Of a stretch of 64,000 nucleotides of DNA, positions 18,461-27,465 are shown piece after piece. Position numbers and translations under genes: made by a program. Below the pieces are notes generated by a model, which did no database searches, had not been told where the DNA came from, and was given only the letters and a program-made list of their open reading frames with translations. The stretch lies in contig NZ_NSDJ01000001.1 of NCBI RefSeq assembly GCF_003610915.1, positions 2,542,001 through 2,606,000 on the forward strand. Reading direction: 5' to 3'. The stretch is from Rahnella variigena. Its GTDB lineage: Bacteria > Pseudomonadota > Gammaproteobacteria > Enterobacterales > Enterobacteriaceae. Numbering within the stretch: position 1 is the stretch's first letter; each line of letters starts with the position of its first letter.

Positions 18461-19735
18461 ATGGCGAGCAGCAACCTGATTAAACAACTGCAAGAGCGGG
18501 GCCTCATTGCCCAGGTAACGGATGAAGAAGCGTTAGCAGAGCGACTGGCGCAAGGGCCAATTGCACTCTATTGCGGTTTCGATCCTACCGCAGACAGCTT
18601 GCATTTGGGACATCTGGTGCCTTTGCTTTGCCTGAAACGCTTCCAGCTGAACGGCCACAAGCCTGTGGCGCTGGTGGGTGGCGCAACCGGTCTTATTGGT
18701 GATCCGAGCTTTAAAGCGACCGAGCGTAAGCTGAACACCAATGAAACCGTGAATGAGTGGGTGGAAAAAATCCGTCAGCAGGTTTCTCCGTTCCTGGATT
18801 TCAGCTGTGGCGATAACAGCGCAATCACCGCGAACAACTACGACTGGTTCGGCGGCATGAACGTGCTGACCTTCCTGCGTGATATCGGTAAACACTTCTC
18901 TGTTAACCAGATGATCAACAAAGAAGCGGTGAAACAGCGTCTGAACCGCGATGACAGCGGCATCTCCTTTACCGAATTCTCTTACAACCTGCTGCAGGGT
19001 TATGATTTTGCGTCCCTTTACGATCTGCACAAAGTTGAGCTGCAAATCGGTGGTTCCGACCAGTGGGGCAACATCACCTCAGGTATCGACCTGACCCGTC
19101 GTCTGCACCAGAAACAAGTGTTCGGCCTGACCGTTCCGCTGATCACCAAATCTGATGGCACCAAATTCGGTAAGACCGAAGGCGGCGCAGTCTGGCTGGA
19201 TCCTAAGAAAACCAGCCCGTACAAATTCTACCAGTTCTGGATCAACACAGCGGATGCCGACGTTTACCGCTTCCTGAAGTTCTTCACTTTCATGAGCATT
19301 GAAGACATCAATGCGCTGGAAGAAGAAGACAAAACCAGCGGCAAAGCGCCTCGCGCGCAGTACGTTCTGGCGGAAGAAGTAACCGGTATGGTTCACGGCG
19401 CAGAAGGTCTGGCGGCAGCGAAACGTATCACGCAGAGCCTGTTCTCCGGTTCCCTGAGTGAAATGACAGAAGTCGATTTCGGTCAGCTGGCGCAGGACGG
19501 CCTGGAACTGTTTGAAGTACCACGCGATACAGACCTGCAACAGGCTCTGGTGATTGCAGGTATGGCGCCGTCGAAAGGTCAGGCGCGTACCATGATTTCT
19601 TCCAACGCGGTTTCCGTAAACGGCGAAAAACAGACTGACACTGAATACAACTTCACTGACAGCGATCGTCTGTTTGGTCGTTATACCTTGCTGCGTCGCG
19701 GTAAAAAGAACTACACCCTGTTGCTCTGGGCATAA
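18461..19735 (+). CDS. tyrS: Tyrosyl-tRNA synthetase
   Basis: A 424-residue class I aminoacyl-tRNA synthetase, exactly the E. coli length. The Rossmann domain has the HIGH variant HLGHL and the KMSKS variant KFGKT. The tyrosine-binding segment [20 protein letters not shown] is conserved, and the S4-like RNA-binding domain is at the C-terminus (about 355-424). The ATG at 18461 follows GGAG; a TTG one codon upstream is not needed. A terminator follows, so read-through to pdxY is limited. Confidence 0.98.
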   Translation: MASSNLIKQLQERGLIAQVTDEEALAERLAQGPIALYCGFDPTADSLHLGHLVPLLCLKRFQLNGHKPVALVGGATGLIGDPSFKATERKLNTNETVNEWVEKIRQQVSPFLDFSCGDNSAITANNYDWFGGMNVLTFLRDIGKHFSVNQMINKEAVKQRLNRDDSGISFTEFSYNLLQGYDFASLYDLHKVELQIGGSDQWGNITSGIDLTRRLHQKQVFGLTVPLITKSDGTKFGKTEGGAVWLDPKKTSPYKFYQFWINTADADVYRFLKFFTFMSIEDINALEEEDKTSGKAPRAQYVLAEEVTGMVHGAEGLAAAKRITQSLFSGSLSEMTEVDFGQLAQDGLELFEVPRDTDLQQALVIAGMAPSKGQARTMISSNAVSVNGEKQTDTEYNFTDSDRLFGRYTLLRRGKKNYTLLLWA

Positions 19736-19750
19736 GTTTTAGGCAAGCAT

Positions 19751-19779
19751 AACGGGGGGCCGAATGGCCTCCCGTTTTT
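19751..19779 (+). terminator. Terminator after tyrS
   Basis: Stem ACGGGGGGCC / GGCCTCCCGT with one mismatch, GAAT loop, then TTTTTG. It lies 16 bases after the tyrS stop. Confidence 0.88.
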
Positions 19780-19837
19780 GTTCACTGATATCAGTTATTC
19801 CGCCATCTCCCGATGACGTTGCAATCGGAAATTCCTC

Positions 19838-20698
19838 ATGAAAAGCATTCTTTCTATCCAGTCACACACGGTTTTTGGTCACGCGGGTAACAGCGCGGCG
19901 GAATTCCCTATGCGTCGTATGGGCGCAAACGTTTGGCCGCTGAATACCGTTCAGTTCTCCAATCATACTCAGTATGGCCACTGGACCGGCTGTGTGATGC
20001 CTGCCACGCATCTGACGGAAATCGCGCAGGGGATTGCGGAGATTGACCGTCTGAAGGATTGTGATGCGGTGCTAAGCGGCTATATAGGCTCGCCGGAGCA
20101 GGGACAGAGCATTCTGGAGATTGTCCGCCTGGTGAAAGCGGCGAATCCGGATGCCTGGTATTTTTGCGACCCGGTCATGGGGCATCCTGAAAAGGGCTGT
20201 ATCGTGGCACCGGGCGTTGCCGAGTTCCATTGCAATCAGGCGCTGGTTAACTGCGACATTATTGCCCCGAACCTGCTGGAGCTGGAATTACTCAGCGGCC
20301 ATGCGGTGGCAAGTGTTGAAGAAGCGGTGGCGACGGCGCGTGAACTTATCAGCAAAGGCCCGAAAATTGTGCTGGTGAAACATTTAAGCCGTGCCGGTTA
20401 TCACAGCGATCGCTTTGAAATGCTGCTGGTAACCGCGGATGAAGCCTGGCATATCGACCGCCCGCTGGTTGATTTTGGCGTGCGTCAGCCGGTCGGTGTC
20501 GGTGACCTGACCAGCGGTTTGCTGCTGGTCAATCTGCTCAAAGGCGAAGCGCTGGATAAAGCGCTGGAACACGTCACTGCGGCGGTTTACGAAGTGATGC
20601 TGACCACTCACGCGATGGGTGAGTATGAGCTGCAAATCGTGGCGGCGCAGGACAAAATGGTCAAACCAGAGCACCATTTCCCGGCGGTCAAACTCTAG
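19838..20698 (+). CDS. pdxY: Pyridoxal kinase PdxY
   Basis: A 286-residue ribokinase-family salvage kinase that phosphorylates pyridoxal to PLP. The start [25 protein letters not shown] contains the substrate-binding HTVFGHAGN motif. The catalytic Asp region is [19 protein letters not shown], and [10 protein letters not shown] binds the phosphates. It lies next to tyrS and pdxH, the conserved enterobacterial order. It is followed by a terminator and convergent to gstA. Confidence 0.97.
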   Translation: MKSILSIQSHTVFGHAGNSAAEFPMRRMGANVWPLNTVQFSNHTQYGHWTGCVMPATHLTEIAQGIAEIDRLKDCDAVLSGYIGSPEQGQSILEIVRLVKAANPDAWYFCDPVMGHPEKGCIVAPGVAEFHCNQALVNCDIIAPNLLELELLSGHAVASVEEAVATARELISKGPKIVLVKHLSRAGYHSDRFEMLLVTADEAWHIDRPLVDFGVRQPVGVGDLTSGLLLVNLLKGEALDKALEHVTAAVYEVMLTTHAMGEYELQIVAAQDKMVKPEHHFPAVKL

Positions 20699-20710
20699 AT
20701 TTTACCGCCA

Positions 20711-20750
20711 TAAAAAACGCCCCGTGCTTTAAGAGCCGGAGCGTTTTTTA
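20711..20750. terminator. Terminator between convergent pdxY and gstA
   Basis: AAAAAACGC-CCCG pairs with CGG-AGCGTTTTTT across a 12-base loop. Flanking A- and T-runs make it usable in both directions. Confidence 0.85.
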
Positions 20751-20788
20751 TTTATGTCTGTCTGTACAGACCTGTCAGGCGCAGGAAA

Positions 20789-21394
20789 TTACTTCAGGCC
20801 TTCCGCCGTCAGCGCAGCATCAACGGCAGGGCGAGCAGCCACACGATCCAGATACGCATTGAGTTCGGTCAGTGCGCTCAGGTCAAACTTCAGTGCTTTT
20901 GCCCAACCCATCACGGTGAACAGATATGCATCCGCCACGCTGAAACGGGCACCCAGCAGGAACTGATTGTCTTTCAGTGATTCATTCACGTAAGCAAATT
21001 TTTTGCTCAGTGCTTCGCGGGTCACGGCTTTGAAATCATCCGGCGTTTTTGGATTGAACAGCGGAGAGAAGCCTTTATGCAGCTCAGTCGCAATATAGTT
21101 CAGCCATTCCAGCGCATGATAGCGAGCCAGCGTACCTTGTTCCGGCATCAGCTGACGATCAGGCTTCTGATCGGCCAGATACTGCACGATAGCCACGCCT
21201 TCGGTGAGAATGCTGCCATCATTGAGCAACAGTGTCGGGATCTGCCCTTTCGGGTTCACTGCGAGGAAGTCATCACCGGTTTCGGTTTTCTTGGTCGCCA
21301 GATCAACTTTTTCAATGCTGAAGTCCAGACCTGCTTCACGAAGGACGATGTGCGGGGAGAGGGAACAGGCACCGGATTTATAATACAGTTTCAT
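20789..21394 (-). CDS. gstA: Glutathione S-transferase GstA
   Basis: A 201-residue beta-class bacterial glutathione transferase. The N-terminus MKLYYKSGACSLSPHIVLREAG carries the conserved Cys10 characteristic of the beta class. The glutathione site NPKGQIPTLLL and the motif DGSILTEGVAIVQYLAD are intact, and the helical C-terminal domain includes FSVADAYLFTVMGWA. The start at 21394 has GGAG upstream; a GTG two codons earlier is less likely. In E. coli gstA lies next to dtpA. Here an 8-kb insert separates them. Confidence 0.95.
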   Translation of the reverse strand: MKLYYKSGACSLSPHIVLREAGLDFSIEKVDLATKKTETGDDFLAVNPKGQIPTLLLNDGSILTEGVAIVQYLADQKPDRQLMPEQGTLARYHALEWLNYIATELHKGFSPLFNPKTPDDFKAVTREALSKKFAYVNESLKDNQFLLGARFSVADAYLFTVMGWAKALKFDLSALTELNAYLDRVAARPAVDAALTAEGLK

Positions 21395-21567
21395 AAACAC
21401 TCCATTGGATGAGCAACCCGCCTGATCCCATAAAACACAAGCGTTTCACGGGACAGCGATTCGGCTATATAAAAACTGCTTCTATCCTAGAACCGGCGGG
21501 AGCAAATGTCAGTGTTTTAATTGTGACAGTGAGCCTGACTGCTCATATTCTGCTGTACCTTGTGCTC

Positions 21568-22434
21568 TTAACGCGAATGCTGATTCAGGAAATCACGGAC
21601 GGCCACTTCAACATTTTCCGGCGCAGGGAGCATCGGTGAACGCAGCTCATTTTTCATCAGGCCATCGAGCGATAAGGCGTATTTAATCGCCGCCGGATTC
21701 GGCGCAGAGAACATCAGTCGGATCATTGGCAGCAGGCCGAAAAATGTTTTACGCGCCGCTGCGATATCCTGCGCTTTGAACTGACGGATAAGCTGAACAA
21801 ACTCTTCCGGGAAAATATGCGAAGAAGCGGCAATGGCACCGGCGCCGCCCAGACTCAGCGTCGAGAAAATCTGCACGTCTTCACCGCACAGCACATCCAG
21901 TTCCCCGTCAGCGAGCAGTGAAAGCGTCAGATCAATGCTGCCGCCGCAATCTTTGACTGCACTGATTTGCGGATGTTTAGCCAGCTGGCGGAATGTTTCC
22001 AGCTCCATCTGCACGCCGGTACGGTAAGGAATATTGTAAAGCACCACCGGCACCGTTGAATGGTCGGCAATTTCAGTAAACCAGGCCACCAGCGCGGCCT
22101 GAGAAGGGCGGATATAATAAGGTGCGGGGATCAGAAGGCCTGCGACAGGGCGCTGAAGGATCGCATCCTGCATTTCGCGGATAACCGGCATGTGGGTGCC
22201 GGAAAGCCCCATAATGATCTGATGGCCGGGTACCACTTCCAGCACGGCATCCAGAACCTGAAGCTGTTCTTCTTTGGTGAGCATCGGCGCTTCGCCGGTG
22301 GTTCCGCAGACGACAACGCCATCAACGCCCCGTTTGAGCAGCCGGGTGCACAGAGATTTCAGTGCAGTAAAGTCGATCTCACCCTCATGGAAAGGTGTGA
22401 CCAGCGGGACCCAGATACCTGAAAACGATGACAT
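21568..22434 (-). CDS. Dihydrodipicolinate synthase-family aldolase/lyase
   Basis: A 288-residue class I (Schiff-base) lyase of the DapA/NanA family. The pyruvate-binding motif GTTGEAP, the catalytic Tyr in VLYNIPYRTG and the Schiff-base Lys in ISAVKDCGGS are all present. Length and motifs fit dihydrodipicolinate synthase. The gene is not in a dapA-bamC context, so it is likely a second copy or a paralogue with another keto-acid substrate. I therefore give no gene symbol. It sits at the start of the region inserted between gstA and dtpA and appears monocistronic. Confidence 0.85.
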   Translation of the reverse strand: MSSFSGIWVPLVTPFHEGEIDFTALKSLCTRLLKRGVDGVVVCGTTGEAPMLTKEEQLQVLDAVLEVVPGHQIIMGLSGTHMPVIREMQDAILQRPVAGLLIPAPYYIRPSQAALVAWFTEIADHSTVPVVLYNIPYRTGVQMELETFRQLAKHPQISAVKDCGGSIDLTLSLLADGELDVLCGEDVQIFSTLSLGGAGAIAASSHIFPEEFVQLIRQFKAQDIAAARKTFFGLLPMIRLMFSAPNPAAIKYALSLDGLMKNELRSPMLPAPENVEVAVRDFLNQHSR

Positions 22435-22558
22435 GATGTATTTCCTTAAACGGCGTGATTTATCAGCCTCGGATCATGTCAGTAAAACAGGGACGAGCGC
22501 CAATTGAATGAATTAATAAGGTGTTTTGAGTTATCTATGAAGCTTATGTATCAGCGTT

Positions 22559-24232
22559 TCAGATACTGGCTGACATATTCATTTCAGTCGTCAGTAACGT
22601 TGATAATACCTCAACCGGTACCGGCCTTGAGAAAAGATATCCCTGCAGATGCGAGCAACCCGCTGATACTAAAAAGGATTTTTGAAGCTGGTTTTCCACA
22701 CCTTCGGCGATCACATTGAGATGCATTTTATTGCCGAGCTGGGAGACGGCAGAAACGATGGCGGCGGTATCGTTCACTTCTGTGACGTACTGCACAAACG
22801 AACGGTCGATTTTTACGCTGTCCACCGAGATATCTTTCAGCAAACTGAGACTGGAATAACCCGTACCGAAATCATCGAGCGAAATTTTCACACCGGCTTT
22901 GCGCAGTTTCGCCAGATGACTGAGACTGGTGGCATTGGCGTTCATCACTGATGTTTCTGTCAGCTCGAGTTCCAGACGTGAAGGCGGGAAGTTCTCTTCT
23001 GCAAGAACGGCCAGAATTCGCGGCCCGAAATCGGGTTCTCCCAGTTGTACTGCGGAGACGTTAATCGCCAGATTCAACTGGCCGAAGTTCTTAATATCGC
23101 GGCAGGCCTGGCGCAGAACGATTTCTCCGAGCTGTATCACCAGTCCGGTTTCTTCTGCCAGAGCAATAAACTGCACCGGCGAGACCTGCCCGAGCACCCC
23201 GTGATTCCAGCGGGCGAGCGCTTCCACGCAAACGACCTTTTCATCACGACTGCGCAAAATCGGCTGATATACGCAGGAAAGATCGCCTTCTTTGGCCAGC
23301 GATTCTGCCAGCGCTTTCACCATAATGCGTTTACTGACGCTGCTGGCATCCAGCAATTCAGAATAAAACGAGAACATATTCTTGCCGCGTTGCTTGGCTT
23401 CCAGCAGCGCGGTATTCCCGCGGCGCATAATTTCACCGGCAGTAATATTTTCAGCGCCAAACATCACGATACCGAAAGAAATCGTCATCATCGGGTTAGC
23501 GCGCGTCAGCGTGAAAGGCTGGCGCATCATCACCAGAATTTCCAGCGCCAGATTGTTGGCTATTTCGCTGGTCGGATTATTACGCAAAATAATAGAGAAC
23601 TCATCGCCGCCGATGCGTGAAACCGTTCCGCTGCTACCGACTTCATTACGCAACCGTTGGCCGAATTCACACAAAATCGCATCACCGGCCTGATAACCAT
23701 AGGTATCGTTGATGTAATTGAAATCATTAAGATTAAGCAGGATAAGCGCGTAGGGTTCAGGGCGATACATCCGCTGCGCCGCAATCTGGCTGAGTTCTTC
23801 ACTTAACGCCGTGCGGTTAGGCAGACCGGTCAGGACATCATGGCGGGCAAGATAACGGATTTGTGCTTCGGAACTGCGCAGCAGGGAGATATCCATAATG
23901 GAGGTCAGAATAAAATGCCGTGTCTCAAGCGTGACGCGTGACTTACGCACCAGCACATTGCGCCGCTTTCCTGAAGGATCTACCAGCGTTTCTTCGTTAA
24001 CTGTTTTTTCACCGGTTTCCAGCACTTCGATATCACGTTCTCGCTGACGGGCAGCCTGTTCGGGTTCGGTAAAAAAGGAAACATCCTGACCAATCAACTC
24101 TTCACGCGGACGCCCATAAAACTCACTGGCTTTCTGATTGAGAAATACCAACTTACGGCTGTCGTCTTTCAGCACCGTTGCCTCGGGAAGCGCATCAAGA
24201 ACTGCCTGGCATATCGCAATATCAGTAAGCAT
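22559..24232 (-). CDS. PAS-GGDEF-EAL cyclic-di-GMP signalling protein
   Basis: A 557-residue cytosolic protein with no transmembrane segment. A PAS domain covers about residues 5-118. A GGDEF domain follows (about 122-290), with intact GGDEF at 208-212 but no RxxD inhibitory site before it. An EAL domain spans about 300-550, with EAL at 337-339 and DDFGTGYSSL for metal and loop-6 binding. Both activities could be present: diguanylate cyclase and c-di-GMP phosphodiesterase. The conserved EAL and DDFGTGYSSL motifs suggest that hydrolysis is active. The PAS signal is unknown. It is followed on the same strand by the DHDPS-like gene. Confidence 0.9.
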   Translation of the reverse strand: MLTDIAICQAVLDALPEATVLKDDSRKLVFLNQKASEFYGRPREELIGQDVSFFTEPEQAARQRERDIEVLETGEKTVNEETLVDPSGKRRNVLVRKSRVTLETRHFILTSIMDISLLRSSEAQIRYLARHDVLTGLPNRTALSEELSQIAAQRMYRPEPYALILLNLNDFNYINDTYGYQAGDAILCEFGQRLRNEVGSSGTVSRIGGDEFSIILRNNPTSEIANNLALEILVMMRQPFTLTRANPMMTISFGIVMFGAENITAGEIMRRGNTALLEAKQRGKNMFSFYSELLDASSVSKRIMVKALAESLAKEGDLSCVYQPILRSRDEKVVCVEALARWNHGVLGQVSPVQFIALAEETGLVIQLGEIVLRQACRDIKNFGQLNLAINVSAVQLGEPDFGPRILAVLAEENFPPSRLELELTETSVMNANATSLSHLAKLRKAGVKISLDDFGTGYSSLSLLKDISVDSVKIDRSFVQYVTEVNDTAAIVSAVSQLGNKMHLNVIAEGVENQLQKSFLVSAGCSHLQGYLFSRPVPVEVLSTLLTTEMNMSASI

Positions 24233-24421
24233 GAATTAACTACCCCGAGCAGAATATGAGTGTGATGTGGCGCAATGTTTAAGCCGGTAACTCATCAGGT
24301 TGTTTTTGCAATTATTACTCACAATTGGATGAGAATATTACCGTTGTTTTTAAATTCTAAAATTCAATCGGTTATCATGCCCTAAGTAAGGTATTCGATA
24401 TTTTGTTCGGGTGAATAACGA

Positions 24422-25555
24422 TCAACTCAGCTCAATGCGGTTTTTACCGGCAGATTTAGCCCGATACAAAGCATGATCTGCCTGGATTAATAAATGCGAG
24501 ATTGAGTCCTGATCGGGTTCACTAAAAGCCATTCCTACGCTGACCGTCATAGGAATATTATGCTGCGAATTCTGCGCCAGCTGAGAACGAATATTCTCTG
24601 CCATGCGTATTGCCTGTTCCCTCGGGCGGGTAGTCAGGCAGGCAAATTCTTCTCCGCCAATACGGGCAAAAATATCTTTTTGCTCCAGGGAAGAATTCAC
24701 CACATTGCAAAAGAATACCAGGGCCGAATCGCCGCCGGCATGGCCATACTGGTCGTTGATCCGTTTGAAATTATCCAGATCAAATAAAATCAGCTGCACA
24801 GGAAAAGTATTGTTCTTACGCTTGCGGATAAGCTCATTACCGCGCTCAAGAAACGCCCTGCGGTTGCCCACGCCTGTCAGCGGATCAGACAACGAGGCCT
24901 GTTTATAACCCAGCTGACCGCGCTCATACACCATGGCCAAAATAATGAAAGACAGGCAGATAGCGTACAAAATCGCTTCAAAAATCAGTATAGCGAAGAA
25001 ACCGCTGCTATGACCGCCCGCCATCTCAGCATACGGCAAGCCGTTATCAAAGAAAGGACGCGCCAGATAGAAACAGGCGTGGAAAAAACTCAGCCCCAGC
25101 GCGGGCCAGTAAGTCACATGCAGTTGCCTGCGCGCATGCCAAAGCTCCAGTGTCGTCAGCAGGGTATAAGCCGCCGTTAACAATGAGGTCAGGAAAATCC
25201 TCTGCTCCAGACTGTGGTAAAAGGCCGGGTACAGACAGAGCAGGAGCCAGATAAGGGGCCCGGAGAAGACTACCGGCAGTAATACCCTGCGGCCAGTAAA
25301 CATTCTTAATGCGGCCCACATCATTCCGTAACAGAGCAAAATCATCATGTTACTGAAGACCACGGGAACAATTTCGCTCACCCCTGAACGCATACTGCTG
25401 AGCAAAGTGCCTGCGGTAGAAAATGCCAGCATCAGGGCAGTGAGCCCGAGTGTCGGATCTCTGCGACCCCCGATCCATGCGAACAGCATGACGGCAGTGA
25501 GCAGGATGAGAATAAAAAGCTCAAATATAAATAACGTGTAAACGTCGAGATGCAT
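24422..25555 (-). CDS. Membrane-anchored diguanylate cyclase
   Basis: A 377-residue protein with a hydrophobic N-terminal sensor of about six or seven helices (residues 5-210) and a C-terminal GGDEF domain (about 215-377). The active-site motif is GGEEF (300-304), a functional variant, in FARIGGEEFACL. The usual inhibitory-site Arg is replaced (EQKD instead of RxxD), so product inhibition is probably weak. The domain starts SLSDPLTGVGNRRAF, as in active cyclases. The membrane sensor resembles MASE-type domains, but I cannot name the family. Transcribed leftwards, separate from its neighbours. Confidence 0.88.
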   Translation of the reverse strand: MHLDVYTLFIFELFILILLTAVMLFAWIGGRRDPTLGLTALMLAFSTAGTLLSSMRSGVSEIVPVVFSNMMILLCYGMMWAALRMFTGRRVLLPVVFSGPLIWLLLCLYPAFYHSLEQRIFLTSLLTAAYTLLTTLELWHARRQLHVTYWPALGLSFFHACFYLARPFFDNGLPYAEMAGGHSSGFFAILIFEAILYAICLSFIILAMVYERGQLGYKQASLSDPLTGVGNRRAFLERGNELIRKRKNNTFPVQLILFDLDNFKRINDQYGHAGGDSALVFFCNVVNSSLEQKDIFARIGGEEFACLTTRPREQAIRMAENIRSQLAQNSQHNIPMTVSVGMAFSEPDQDSISHLLIQADHALYRAKSAGKNRIELS

Positions 25556-25696
25556 AAATTTTATAATTTGTTATTTGCGGGTATGCCTGAGGTTATTTTG
25601 ACTGATTATCCGCACAGGACAGAAACACTTTTATCAAATTTAGGAATTTCTTTATGGTGGGAATGCTTAAACGAGACAAAGGGGCAGGGAAAACGA

Positions 25697-25966
25697 TCAG
25701 GGATGTTTTTTAGTGCCGAATTTTTGATCCCATTCACGACGATAACTGCGGGATTGTTTGCGGCCTTTAAGCCACAGGACAGTACAGACGATGCAAACGC
25801 CGGCTGAGAAAACGATATTACGCATGTCCTGATCATAAAAAATAACCAGAACGCAATCGAGGGCGGCCACGATGGCAAACCATTTGTGCATGTGCGATTG
25901 CCTGCGGGTTTCCGCATTCATACGCTTGAGCTGACGTCCTTCATCCAGGACCTTTCTTTTTTCCAT
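25697..25966 (-). CDS. Small two-span membrane protein, unknown function
   Basis: An 89-residue protein starting at 25966 (MEKRKVLDEGRQLKRMN). Two in-frame upstream ATGs (25972 and 26023) exist, but AGGA lies 9 bases before 25966 and too close to 25972, which favours the shorter form. After a basic N-terminal region come two hydrophobic segments (about residues 27-43 and 49-67) separated by a short acidic turn, then a very basic tail (LKGRKQSRSYRREWDQKFG). I do not recognise the family. It lies between a diguanylate cyclase and an AraC-type regulator. Confidence 0.65.
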   Translation of the reverse strand: MEKRKVLDEGRQLKRMNAETRRQSHMHKWFAIVAALDCVLVIFYDQDMRNIVFSAGVCIVCTVLWLKGRKQSRSYRREWDQKFGTKKHP

Positions 25967-26269
25967 GGGCATTTCCTGGCGACGGTTGGGTGAAAATGGA
26001 TCGTGTTTTTTTAAGAATAGCAAATCACGAAAGCGAGGATCTTCAACACGATATTAACCGATCCCAAAATAATTATCGCGGATAACCTGACATATCAATT
26101 GGCCGATTAGCGACCTTTACTCCCTGATTTTACAAAACTTTGCGCCAGTTATACCGCCTTCGAAAATATAAGAATCCCGGAAAAAAGTATTGCCAATTGC
26201 TGCTACGCATTGATTTATCAGTAGGAGGTAGATTATCGTTTCGGAATTATCTTAATTTTCGGTGAGAAA
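25967..26269. other. Intergenic region upstream of the AraC-family gene
   Basis: 303 bases, AT-rich, without a supported gene. It should contain the divergent promoters for the small membrane protein and the AraC-type regulator. No site was assigned. Confidence 0.45.
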
Positions 26270-27301
26270 ATGAGCGATTCATCTTCACGAAAGATAGTAG
26301 ACGGTGCCAATATCTATCAGGATTTCGAGACCCGTTTCTATGAATGGGAAGACGGGATGTCCAGTGCAGGCTTCAAGCTTGAGCTGCCCGATCGTCACAG
26401 GGATGAATTTGACTGGGGTGTCACCGGATACAATTTCGGGCGTGTGATCGGCGGCGTTCTGACCGTCAGCGAGCACGACATTAACCGTCAGTATGGCAAT
26501 CTGTTTTCCATGCCCGATCACATCGTCATTTTCATCATTATCATCGGCGGAATGGAATGCCAGTGTTTTGGTGAGCGTTTCACGCTGACTCAGGGCGATA
26601 TCCTGATTCAGGATATGTCGCAGCCGATCAAAATTCACGTTTATCCGGGTGATCAGAAACCGCGTCTTGGCTCCTACCAGTACATTATTATGCCCAAACA
26701 CAGCCTGCATTTTAATGTCGATATCGCGTCCCTGCACGGCAAGCGCATTCCAGCAACGTCGCCGGTCAACATCATTCTGCGCAATCATTTTGCCACGATG
26801 GTACAGGTGTTTGATCAGATGACCGATCAGGAGGTTCTGAGCACCGGCGAGGGTGCGGCGTCTGTTTTCCTGCAAACTCTGCATCTGGTTGCGGGCAAGA
26901 AAGTTGAGCATCCGTTTGAGCAAAGTGCTCGTCTGGAGCGCATTTGTCTGTACATCGAAAAACACCTCAGTCAGCCGGTGAGTGTCGATGTGCTGTGTAA
27001 AAACTTTGCCATCTCGCGCTCGGGTTTGTACCGGCTATTTGAGCCACTGGGTGGCATTGCTCAGTTCATCCGCAGCCGCCGTCTGTTACTCGCAAAACGT
27101 TTGCTGCGTACATCATCAATGTCTGATCAGAGCCTGGCCGTCATCGCCCGTCAGTGCGGGCTTGAACCGGGTGCGCTCCGCCGTTACTTCCTTGAGTTCT
27201 ATGGCGCCACGCCGTCAGAAATGCGGCAGAAATACCGTCGTGACGCAGAACAATCTGATCAGGTCGATGCCACGCACGTGAATTGGGTAAGTTCGCTTTA
27301 A
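26270..27301 (+). CDS. AraC-family transcriptional regulator
   Basis: A 343-residue regulator. The N-terminal half (about residues 20-190) resembles the cupin-like AraC-binding domain found in FeaR-type regulators. The C-terminal 100 residues (about 225-325) hold the double helix-turn-helix with SVDVLCKNFAISRSGLYRLF and the second helix LAVIARQCGLEPGALRRYF, ending at GATPSEMRQKYR. The ATG at 26270 follows GGTGAGAA. Flanking genes encode cyclic-di-GMP enzymes, so regulation of one of them is possible but unproven. The ligand is unknown. Confidence 0.85.
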   Translation: MSDSSSRKIVDGANIYQDFETRFYEWEDGMSSAGFKLELPDRHRDEFDWGVTGYNFGRVIGGVLTVSEHDINRQYGNLFSMPDHIVIFIIIIGGMECQCFGERFTLTQGDILIQDMSQPIKIHVYPGDQKPRLGSYQYIIMPKHSLHFNVDIASLHGKRIPATSPVNIILRNHFATMVQVFDQMTDQEVLSTGEGAASVFLQTLHLVAGKKVEHPFEQSARLERICLYIEKHLSQPVSVDVLCKNFAISRSGLYRLFEPLGGIAQFIRSRRLLLAKRLLRTSSMSDQSLAVIARQCGLEPGALRRYFLEFYGATPSEMRQKYRRDAEQSDQVDATHVNWVSSL

Positions 27302-27465
27302 CCGTTGATTTGCTGCTATTTGTGCAAATCCTGTTAATTGAATACGTTTTTTGTGATCTGTCACTATTCTGATTTTTGCCCGGCAAAGGCGGAATGAGAA
27401 CCGGTTTTCCTTTTAAACGCAGTAGACTTGATGACATATTCACCCGTCATCACTGAGAGTACATT

